Shown: in pieces, positions 1 to 6,253 of the stretch
Position numbering within the stretch: the stretch's first letter is position 1
How the letters are laid out: every line of letters begins with the position of its first letter
Assembly (NCBI GenBank): GCA_947175285.1
Contig: CAMWMM010000307.1
Coordinates: forward strand, 1-6,253
Direction: 5' to 3'
Origin: an uncultured Lachnospiraceae bacterium
Lineage (GTDB): Bacteria; Bacillota_A; Clostridia; Lachnospirales; Lachnospiraceae
Length of the DNA stretch: 6,253 nucleotides
Notes under the pieces: generated by a model
The model's database searches: none
Seen by the model: only the letters and a program-made list of their open reading frames with translations
What the model was told of the DNA's origin: nothing
Position numbers and translations under genes: made by a program

Positions 1-469
1 GCATACTGATAACCTGTACTTCATAGCACACGATATCCGTAGATGTATTCATACCTGATGTGTAGTTTTTAAAAATGGAAATGTAAAGGATTATATTATT
101 ACAAATACCGCATCGAATAATGTAGTTTCTGTCTTTATATAGAATCGTTACTCCGACAAGCGGCAGGACGCATACAAAAGTAATATTTGACCCGGTTGTC
201 ATCATTAAAAATATGTAAAAGATTCCAAATCCGACTGCTACGATATGTTTATAGATATCATTCTGCATTCCTTTTATCTTTAAAACGATAAGCCCAATGA
301 AGAAAGGCAGCCAGCAAAAAACTGCAAAAGATGCAAAATACCCTGCCGGGCAGAGTCCTCTGAGCATTTGAACGGCAAATACCGCTGTAAGAATCACACA
401 TAAAGTCAGCCATATCAACATGGTTTTACGATTCGTGCTTTCTTTAAATACTTCCTCTTTGTATTCCAT
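1..469 (-). CDS. polytopic membrane sensor protein, probable N-terminus of a methyl-accepting chemotaxis-like transducer (partial)
   Basis: The reading frame is open from an ATG at 467-469 to the window edge, giving 156 codons plus one base; the 3' end is missing. The start is supported by a GGGGG ribosome binding site five bases upstream. After a charged, soluble N-terminus (residues 1-16, beginning MEYKEEVFKES) come about five hydrophobic segments: roughly 17-36, 44-63, 75-92, 95-111 and 117-133. There is no cleavable signal peptide. The layout and motifs such as TNRKTM, GFGIFY and SGMNT resemble, from memory, multi-pass N-terminal sensor domains of Lachnospiraceae methyl-accepting chemotaxis proteins, whose cytoplasmic signalling coiled coil would then follow beyond the window. 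That signalling domain is not visible, so a GGDEF protein or histidine kinase with a similar membrane module remains possible. The segment is rich in cysteine (seven in 156 residues, including C120-G-I-C123). It lies on the same strand as rpoC but behind a terminator. That it is a real gene is quite sure; the family is moderately sure. Confidence 0.72.
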   Translation of the reverse strand, partial: MEYKEEVFKESTNRKTMLIWLTLCVILTAVFAVQMLRGLCPAGYFASFAVFCWLPFFIGLIVLKIKGMQNDIYKHIVAVGFGIFYIFLMMTTGSNITFVCVLPLVGVTILYKDRNYIIRCGICNNIILYISIFKNYTSGMNTSTDIVCYEVQVISM

Positions 470-474
470 ATAAT

Positions 475-479
475 CCCCC
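475..479 (-). promoter_or_regulatory. ribosome binding site of the membrane sensor gene
   Basis: On the minus strand GGGGG is followed by ATTAT and then the ATG at 469. This G-run can pair partly with the CCUCC anti-Shine-Dalgarno and has a short five-base spacing. It is weaker than the rpoC site but it is the only purine-rich element before the open frame, and it decides the start codon chosen. Confidence 0.6.
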
Positions 480-498
480 ATCTCGTATTGTATACTAT

Positions 499-532
499 AA
501 AAAGCGCAAGCTCCACAGTTCGAGCTTGCGCT
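499..532 (-). terminator. rho-independent terminator after rpoC
   Basis: A perfect 11-bp inverted repeat (AGCGCAAGCTC and GAGCTTGCGCT, arms at 522-532 and 503-513) with an 8-base loop is followed on the minus strand by TTTTTATAG. The outermost base pair uses the first T of the five-T tract at 499-503. The stem starts 15 bases after the rpoC stop codon, so it should end the rpoBC transcript. The plus strand has no T-run beyond the stem (CTCTGGC follows), so it works in the minus direction only. The downstream sensor gene starts just 30 bases beyond the T-tract. Confidence 0.93.
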
Positions 533-547
533 CTGGCAAAAGCAAAA

Positions 548-3500
548 CTATTCCACTACTTCTACCGCCTCTTCTGTTACTTCTTCGTCCATGGCTGCCT
601 CATCGAAATCGGCATCTAAAGCTTCTGCCGTTTCTTCGGACACTTCTATCGCTTCCTCCTCGTCAAAGCCGTCATCAACGTTTAACTCGTCTCCCGATGC
701 CAGACGTGAAAGCAGATTCTCATCCGTACTTAACCGTGTATTGCGGTATCTCTTCATGCCGGTTCCGGCAGGAATCAGTTTACCGATGATAACATTCTCT
801 TTCAGTCCGATAAGCGGGTCTATTTTTCCTTTGATTGCCGCTTCCGTCAAGACTTTTGTTGTTTCCTGGAAAGAAGCCGCAGACAGGAAGGAATTGGTTG
901 CCAATGCTGCTTTCGTAATACCAAGCATAATCTGCTTACCATCAGCAGGCTCTTTTCCTTCTTTCACTAATGCATCATTCATATCTTCATATTCCAGTAC
1001 ATCAACCAGTGTGCCCGGCAGATATTCCGTATCACCGCTGCTTTCGATTCTTACCTTCTTAAGCATCTGACGAACAATGACTTCGATATGCTTATCGGCA
1101 ATATCAACACCCTGCAGACGATATACTCTTTGTACTTCACGCAGCATATAATCCTGTACTGCACGGATTCCTTTAATTTTCAGGAGATCATGAGGATTTA
1201 CACTTCCCTCTGTCAGTTCATCGCCTGCCTCCAATTCCTTTCCGTCCATAATCTTAATTCGGGAACCGTAAGGAATCAGATAAGTTTTGGACTCGCCTGT
1301 CTCGTCATTGGTAATTACGACTTCACGTTTCTTCTTCGTGTCCTTAATTGTCGCAACGCCGCTGAATTCTGCTATAATTGCAAGTCCTTTCGGTTTACGC
1401 GCTTCAAAAAGCTCCTCTACACGGGGAAGACCCTGTGTAATATCGTCACCGGCAACACCGCCTGTATGGAATGTACGCATTGTAAGCTGTGTACCGGGCT
1501 CACCGATAGACTGTGCCGCTATGATGCCGACTGCTTCACCTACCTGAACCGCCTCGCCCGTTGCCATGTTAGCGCCGTAGCACTTTGCACAGATGCCGCT
1601 GTGAGAACGGCAGGTTAAAATCGTACGAATCTTAACTTCTTCAATCGGTTCGCCTTTTTCGTTTACACCCACACTTAAGATTTTAGCCGCACGGCTCGGC
1701 GTAATCATATGATTGCGCTTTACGATTACATTGCCGTCTTTATCTTTCACTTCCTCACAGGCAAATCTTCCTGTGATTCTGTCTTTTAAGCCTTCAATTG
1801 TCTCTTTTCCGTCCATGAATGCTTTCACATACATACCCGGAATATCCTCGCGTTCCTCGCTGCAGTCTATCTCACGGATAATCAATTCCTGAGATACATC
1901 GACCATACGTCTTGTCAGATAACCGGAGTCAGCCGTACGAAGCGCCGTATCGGACAAACCTTTACGCGCACCGTGTGCGGACATAAAATATTCCAAAACG
2001 TCAAGACCTTCACGGAAATTGGACTTAATCGGCAGCTCAATCGTTCTACCGGTTGTATCCGCCATCAAACCACGCATACCGGCAAGCTGTTTAATCTGCT
2101 GATTGGAACCACGGGCACCGGAGTCAGCCATCATATAAATATTATTATACTCATCCAGACCTGCCAGCAATACCTCTGTCAGTTCCTTATCCGTTTCATT
2201 CCAAGTCTCAACAACTGCACGATACCGCTCTTCTTCCGTAATCAGACCACGTCTGAAGTTCTGTGAAATCTTATCAACCGTCGCCTGTGCTTCGTCTAAC
2301 ATTTCCTGTTTCTTAGCCGGCACTGTCATATCGGAAATGGATACTGTCATAGCCGCTTTCGTAGAATAATGATATCCTGTGGATTTAATCAAATCCAATA
2401 CTTCCGCAGTCTTTACCGCGCCATGGATATTGATTACTTTTTCCAAAATCTGCTTTAACTGCTTCTTTCCGACATGGAAATCCACTTCCAGCTTTAAGAA
2501 GTTCGCCGGGTCGCTTCTGTCTACATAGCCTAAATCCTGCGGTAAAATTTCATTGAACAGGAAACGTCCCAATGTGGATTCCTCAACTCCGGTAATCACT
2601 TCTCCATCGGCATTTTCTTTCTGCACTCTGACATGAATTCTGCTGTGCAGAGTACATTCGCCGTTTTCATAAGCGAGAATTGCCTCATTGATATTCTTAT
2701 AAAACTTGCCTTCTCCGACAACTCCCTTTCTCTCCTGGGTCAAATAGTAAATACCAAGTACCATATCCTGAGAAGGAACGGCTACCGGACCGCCATCTGA
2801 CGGTTTTAACAGGTTGTTCGGGGACAAGAGTAAAAACCGGCATTCCGCCTGTGCTTCTACGGACAAAGGCAGATGCACCGCCATCTGGTCGCCGTCAAAG
2901 TCAGCATTAAATGCGGTACATACGAGCGGATGAAGCTTAATTGCCTTACCCTCTACCAGAATCGGCTCAAAAGCCTGAATACCCAGTCTGTGCAGTGTAG
3001 GTGCACGGTTTAACATAACCGGATGCTCTCTGATAACTTCTTCCAGCACATCCCATACCTGCGTATCAAGTCTTTCTACCAGTTTCTTAGCATTTTTTAT
3101 ATTCTGTGAAATACCTCTTGATACCAGTTCTTTCATAACAAAAGGCTTGAACAGCTCAATCGCCATCTCTTTCGGCAAACCGCACTGATATATTTTCAGT
3201 TCCGGACCTACAACGATAACGGAACGTCCTGAATAATCGACACGTTTACCAAGCAAATTCTGACGGAAACGTCCGGATTTACCTTTCAGCATATCGGACA
3301 GAGACTTCAGCGCTCTGTTGCCGGGTCCTGTTACCGGACGTCCTCTTCTGCCGTTATCAATCAAAGCGTCCACTGCTTCCTGCAGCATTCTCTTCTCATT
3401 ACGAACAATAATATCCGGTGCACCGAGTTCCAGTAATCTCTTTAAACGGTTATTTCTATTGATAATTCTTCTATATAAATCATTTAAGTCAGAAGTTGCA

Positions 3501-4267
3501 AAACGTCCGCCGTCCAACTGTACCATAGGGCGCAAATCCGGCGGAATGACCGGAATCGCATCCATAATCATCCACTCAGGCTTATTGCCTGATTCTCTGA
3601 ATGCTTCTACCACTTCCAGTCTCTTAATAATGCGGGCGCTCTTTTGTCCGCTGGAATCTTTCAATTCCTCTTTTAATTCTGCCGCTTCTTTATCTAAATC
3701 AATTGCTTCAAGCAGTTCCTTAATTGCCTCTGCTCCCATGCCTACACGGAATTTAGAACCCCAGTTTTCTCTTGCATCCTGGTATTCTTTCTCGGAAAGA
3801 ACCTGCTTATATTCCAAATCGGTCTCTCCTTCATCCAATACGATATATGCTGCAAAATATAACACTTTCTCAAGCACTCTCGGGGATAAATCCAAAATGA
3901 GTCCCATACGGCTCGGAATCCCCTTAAAATACCAGATATGGGATACCGGCGCAGCAAGCGCAATATGTCCCATACGCTCTCTACGAACGCTCGCCTTTGT
4001 TACTTCAACGCCGCATCTGTCACAGACAACGCCCTTATATCTGATTTTCTTATATTTACCACAGTGACATTCCCAGTCTTTACTGGGTCCGAAAATTTTC
4101 TCGCAGTAAAGTCCGTCTTTCTCCGGCTTCAATGTTCTGTAATTGATTGTTTCCGGTTTTAACACTTCACCTCTGGACCACTCTCTGATTTTCTCAGGAG
4201 ATGCAAGACCAATTCTGATTGCATCAAATGTCATAGGTTGATATGCTTCCTGTTTTATTTCCGCCAT
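548..4267 (-). CDS. rpoC: DNA-directed RNA polymerase subunit beta'
   Basis: This is the complete beta' subunit, 1239 residues, the largest part of the catalytic core of cytoplasmic RNA polymerase; it carries the active-site magnesium and, with beta, forms the DNA clamp and RNA channel. The N-terminal zinc site uses C67, C69, C82 and C85. The catalytic loop [10 protein letters not shown] has D456, D458 and D460. The segment MADSGARGS begins at 713, and the bridge helix lies around 750-787 (ending GYLTRR). The second zinc site uses C837, C886, C893 and C896. The trigger loop motif MRTFHTGG begins at M930 and includes R931 and H934. No large insertion interrupts the trigger loop, unlike E. coli, which fits a Firmicute. 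The length slightly exceeds the roughly 1200 residues of B. subtilis beta', partly because of a 45-residue, lysine- and arginine-free acidic tail. The ATG at 4267 has an AAAGGAG site nine bases upstream. The gene lies 35 bp after rpoB and ends with TAG just before a terminator. No frameshift or lost catalytic residue is seen. Confidence 0.99.
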   Translation of the reverse strand: MAEIKQEAYQPMTFDAIRIGLASPEKIREWSRGEVLKPETINYRTLKPEKDGLYCEKIFGPSKDWECHCGKYKKIRYKGVVCDRCGVEVTKASVRRERMGHIALAAPVSHIWYFKGIPSRMGLILDLSPRVLEKVLYFAAYIVLDEGETDLEYKQVLSEKEYQDARENWGSKFRVGMGAEAIKELLEAIDLDKEAAELKEELKDSSGQKSARIIKRLEVVEAFRESGNKPEWMIMDAIPVIPPDLRPMVQLDGGRFATSDLNDLYRRIINRNNRLKRLLELGAPDIIVRNEKRMLQEAVDALIDNGRRGRPVTGPGNRALKSLSDMLKGKSGRFRQNLLGKRVDYSGRSVIVVGPELKIYQCGLPKEMAIELFKPFVMKELVSRGISQNIKNAKKLVERLDTQVWDVLEEVIREHPVMLNRAPTLHRLGIQAFEPILVEGKAIKLHPLVCTAFNADFDGDQMAVHLPLSVEAQAECRFLLLSPNNLLKPSDGGPVAVPSQDMVLGIYYLTQERKGVVGEGKFYKNINEAILAYENGECTLHSRIHVRVQKENADGEVITGVEESTLGRFLFNEILPQDLGYVDRSDPANFLKLEVDFHVGKKQLKQILEKVINIHGAVKTAEVLDLIKSTGYHYSTKAAMTVSISDMTVPAKKQEMLDEAQATVDKISQNFRRGLITEEERYRAVVETWNETDKELTEVLLAGLDEYNNIYMMADSGARGSNQQIKQLAGMRGLMADTTGRTIELPIKSNFREGLDVLEYFMSAHGARKGLSDTALRTADSGYLTRRMVDVSQELIIREIDCSEEREDIPGMYVKAFMDGKETIEGLKDRITGRFACEEVKDKDGNVIVKRNHMITPSRAAKILSVGVNEKGEPIEEVKIRTILTCRSHSGICAKCYGANMATGEAVQVGEAVGIIAAQSIGEPGTQLTMRTFHTGGVAGDDITQGLPRVEELFEARKPKGLAIIAEFSGVATIKDTKKKREVVITNDETGESKTYLIPYGSRIKIMDGKELEAGDELTEGSVNPHDLLKIKGIRAVQDYMLREVQRVYRLQGVDIADKHIEVIVRQMLKKVRIESSGDTEYLPGTLVDVLEYEDMNDALVKEGKEPADGKQIMLGITKAALATNSFLSAASFQETTKVLTEAAIKGKIDPLIGLKENVIIGKLIPAGTGMKRYRNTRLSTDENLLSRLASGDELNVDDGFDEEEAIEVSEETAEALDADFDEAAMDEEVTEEAVEVVE

Positions 4268-4276
4268 TTAAAGCTG

Positions 4277-4283
4277 CTCCTTT
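4277..4283 (-). promoter_or_regulatory. ribosome binding site of rpoC
   Basis: The minus strand reads AAAGGAG nine bases before the ATG at 4267. It fixes the rpoC start and lies in the 35-base rpoB-rpoC spacer, which contains no terminator hairpin or promoter that I can see, as expected for co-transcription of the two genes. Confidence 0.88.
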
Positions 4284-4302
4284 CCTGACTAAACCTCACG
4301 CC

Positions 4303-6253
4303 TTATTCGTCATAAGCTTCATCAAAATCAGCATCTAATTCCATATCGTCCTCTATGAAGTCCGATTCTTCGTCACTGCTGACAAGTTCACCGCTCTCTT
4401 CATCAAATTCCTGCTTCTGATAACCCAGTGCGCCAAGAGAGTCTTTTTCATAGTCATAATCTCTTGAATCGCCTTCCATCTCATAACGGTAATCCGTCTC
4501 GCTGTAATCAACTGATTCCATTATTTCAACTTCCGTGTGATCTTCACGCAGCACTCTGACATCCAGACCGAGTGACTGTAATTCTTTGAGCAGAACCTTG
4601 AAAGATTCCGGAATACCCGGCTCAGGTATATTATCGCCTTTGATAATTGCCTCATAAGTCTTAACACGTCCGACAACATCATCGGATTTTACGGTTAAGA
4701 TTTCCTGCAGTGTATATGCAGCGCCGTATGCCTCCAGCGCCCAAACCTCCATTTCACCGAAACGCTGTCCGCCGAACTGTGCTTTACCACCTAACGGTTG
4801 CTGTGTTACCAGTGCATAAGGACCTGTAGAACGTGCATGAATCTTATCATCTACCAAATGATGCAGTTTCAGGTAATGCATATGTCCGATTGTTACCGGC
4901 GCATCAAAATACTCACCTGTTCTGCCGTCACGAAGCCTTACCTTACCGTCTCTGGAAATCGGAACGCCTTTCCATACTTCACGGTAATCCCGATTCTCAG
5001 ACAAATATTCCATTACTTCGGGTAACAGTTCGTCTTTATGCTTTTTCTCGAACTCTTCCCATTCCAGATTGACGTAATCGTTCGCCAAATCCAATGTATC
5101 CATAATATCGTTTTCTTTTGCACCGTCAAATACCGGAGTCGCTACATTAAAGCCAAGCGCCTTCGCCGCTAAAGAAAGGTGGATTTCAAGCACCTGTCCA
5201 ATATTCATACGGGACGGCACACCAAGCGGATTCAATACAATATCAAGCGGGCGTCCGTTCGGCAGATACGGCATATCCTCTACCGGCAGAACACGGGAAA
5301 CAACACCCTTGTTACCATGACGGCCTGCCATCTTATCACCGACAGAAATCTTTCTCTTCTGCGCGATATAGATGCGGACTGCCTGATTGACGCCGGGTGA
5401 TAACTCGTCTCCGTTATCCCTTGTAAATACTTTGGCATTGACAACAATACCATATTCTCCGTGAGGTACTTTCAGCGAAGTATCACGAACTTCGCGCGCT
5501 TTTTCACCGAAAATAGCACGTAACAGTCTTTCTTCCGCTGTCAGCTCCGTTTCACCCTTCGGCGTTACTTTACCAACCAGAATATCTCCGGCGCGCACTT
5601 CCGCACCGATTCTGATAATACCTCTTTCATCCAAATCTTTCAGCGCATCATCACCAACGCCCGGAACATCCCTTGTGATTTCCTCCGGTCCTAATTTCGT
5701 GTCACGCGCTTCCGCTTCATATTCTTCTATATGAACCGATGTATAAACATCTTCCTGAACAAGTCTTTCGCTGAGCAGTACGGCATCTTCGTAGTTATAG
5801 CCCTCCCATGTCATGAAACCAATGAGCGGATTCTTACCAAGCGCCAGCTCGCCGCCCTCTGTGGAAGGACCGTCTGCAATCACCTCTCCCTGCTCTACAT
5901 GATTCCCTTTAAATACAATCGGCTTCTGATTGTAGCAGTTGGACTGGTTGCTTCTGGAAAACTTAGCCAGATGATATTCGTCCTTTTCACCGTCATCATA
6001 AGTTATCTTAATTAATTCGGAAGAAACATAGTCGATCGTTCCTGCTTTTTTTGCCAAGACACAGACACCGGAATCGACTGCCGCTTTCGTCTCCATACCT
6101 GTACCGACTACCGGTGATTCCGTAAACAGCAAAGGCACTGCCTGACGCTGCATGTTGGAACCCATCAGCGCACCTTTCGCATCGTCGTTCAGTAAAAAAG
6201 TAATAAATGCAGTCGCACAGGAGAATACCATTTGAGGAGCCACCTCCTTAGAA
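4303..6253 (-). CDS. rpoB: DNA-directed RNA polymerase subunit beta (partial, N-terminal half outside window)
   Basis: The frame is open from the window edge to the TAA at 4303-4305, giving 649 C-terminal residues of beta (numbered here from the first full codon at 6250-6252). Beta forms one pincer of the RNA polymerase cleft and contacts the incoming nucleotide and the RNA-DNA hybrid. Visible landmarks are [15 protein letters not shown] near the start; [13 protein letters not shown] with E155 and D156, matching E. coli E813 and D814; [12 protein letters not shown] at 305-316 with K307 and K315, matching E. coli K1065 and K1073; [14 protein letters not shown]; and the clamp-binding C-terminal block [20 protein letters not shown]. 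The distance between the ED pair and the first lysine is about 100 residues shorter than in E. coli, so the large proteobacterial insertion is absent. A charged insert precedes the DGRTGE motif, and the protein ends in an acidic tail. The rifampicin-resistance cluster lies in the missing part. The upstream frame aligns with beta, so the GTG at 6241-6243 is an internal valine codon, not a start. Confidence 0.98.
   Translation of the reverse strand, partial: SKEVAPQMVFSCATAFITFLLNDDAKGALMGSNMQRQAVPLLFTESPVVGTGMETKAAVDSGVCVLAKKAGTIDYVSSELIKITYDDGEKDEYHLAKFSRSNQSNCYNQKPIVFKGNHVEQGEVIADGPSTEGGELALGKNPLIGFMTWEGYNYEDAVLLSERLVQEDVYTSVHIEEYEAEARDTKLGPEEITRDVPGVGDDALKDLDERGIIRIGAEVRAGDILVGKVTPKGETELTAEERLLRAIFGEKAREVRDTSLKVPHGEYGIVVNAKVFTRDNGDELSPGVNQAVRIYIAQKRKISVGDKMAGRHGNKGVVSRVLPVEDMPYLPNGRPLDIVLNPLGVPSRMNIGQVLEIHLSLAAKALGFNVATPVFDGAKENDIMDTLDLANDYVNLEWEEFEKKHKDELLPEVMEYLSENRDYREVWKGVPISRDGKVRLRDGRTGEYFDAPVTIGHMHYLKLHHLVDDKIHARSTGPYALVTQQPLGGKAQFGGQRFGEMEVWALEAYGAAYTLQEILTVKSDDVVGRVKTYEAIIKGDNIPEPGIPESFKVLLKELQSLGLDVRVLREDHTEVEIMESVDYSETDYRYEMEGDSRDYDYEKDSLGALGYQKQEFDEESGELVSSDEESDFIEDDMELDADFDEAYDE
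4945..5091 (-). other. charged helical insert region within the beta subunit
   Basis: Between the conserved beta segments [15 protein letters not shown] and [11 protein letters not shown] lie 49 residues, where the remembered B. subtilis and E. coli proteins each have about nine. The extra stretch is dominated by charged and aromatic residues (for example [15 protein letters not shown] and NRDYREVW) and looks helical. It lies in a surface-exposed part of beta just before the clamp-binding C-terminal region. Similar inserts appear, from memory, in beta of other Lachnospiraceae, so it is probably a lineage marker rather than a recent event. The reading frame is intact throughout. Confidence 0.7.

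Noticed and set aside
61..130. Short direct repeat TGTAGTTTTT / TGTAGTTTCT
   Set aside because: Ten-base imperfect similarity inside the AT-rich coding sequence of the membrane protein (reading N-Y codons in both); expected by chance and without further copies.
487..492. TACAAT on the minus strand as a -10 element for the sensor gene
   Set aside because: It matches five of six consensus bases, but no -35-like hexamer lies 16-18 bases upstream (that region is the terminator stem), no TG extension is present, and the leader would be only about 11 bases. I also see no sigma-28 motility promoter of the GCCGATAA type.
591..1070. Plus-strand open frame of 159 codons over the rpoC 3' end, serine-rich
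   Set aside because: The serine runs are the reverse reading of the GAA/GAG/GAT codons of the acidic beta' tail. No domain is visible and rpoC on the other strand is certain.
1088..1618. Plus-strand open frame of 176 codons
   Set aside because: It is antisense to the beta' region containing the trigger loop and second zinc site; its cysteines and hydrophobic stretches are mirror effects of conserved beta' codons.
3318..4067. Plus-strand open frame of 249 codons antisense to rpoC
   Set aside because: It lies wholly inside the conserved 5' part of rpoC, its translation is serine/leucine-rich without family features, and its openness follows from the codon use of the opposite strand.
6241..6243. 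GTG as the true start of the beta coding region
   Set aside because: Although AAGGAG precedes it, the open frame continues upstream to the edge. The following residues ([12 protein letters not shown]) align with the interior of bacterial beta (remembered B. subtilis V-S-P-K-Q-V-V-S-A-A-T-A), so half of the protein lies beyond the window.

Overview
The window holds a core housekeeping locus read entirely from the minus strand. In transcription order, from high to low coordinates, it contains the C-terminal half of rpoB (RNA polymerase beta), the complete rpoC (beta'), an intrinsic terminator, and the first part of a membrane-anchored sensory protein that runs off the low-coordinate edge.

The protein sequences point to a low-to-moderate GC Firmicute of class Clostridia, most likely family Lachnospiraceae. 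The reasons are the clostridial style of beta' (no insertion in the trigger loop, [13 protein letters not shown] N-terminal zinc site), beta lacking the large proteobacterial insertion, a charged insert near the beta C-terminus, and a downstream protein resembling the multi-pass N-termini of Lachnospiraceae chemoreceptors. The family assignment rests on remembered sequence patterns, not on a search.

Layout: 1-469, 5' part of a polytopic membrane protein, probably a chemoreceptor-like transducer; 470-547, a 78-bp gap holding its ribosome binding site and a strong rho-independent terminator; 548-4267, rpoC; 4268-4302, a short spacer with the rpoC ribosome binding site; 4303-6253, rpoB without its N-terminal half. 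No gap exceeds 300 bases, and no RNA gene, mobile element, CRISPR array or credible plus-strand gene is visible.

Beta and beta' together form the catalytic cleft of RNA polymerase and are evidently co-transcribed. The terminator 15 bases after the rpoC stop closes that transcription unit, so the sensory gene is probably mostly a separate unit. I do not see a previously undescribed system. The points most worth checking are an identical eight-residue peptide inside the acidic C-terminal tails of both beta and beta', a charged insert in beta, and the receptor-like gene lying where the rpsL-rpsG-fusA-tuf cluster often follows rpoC.
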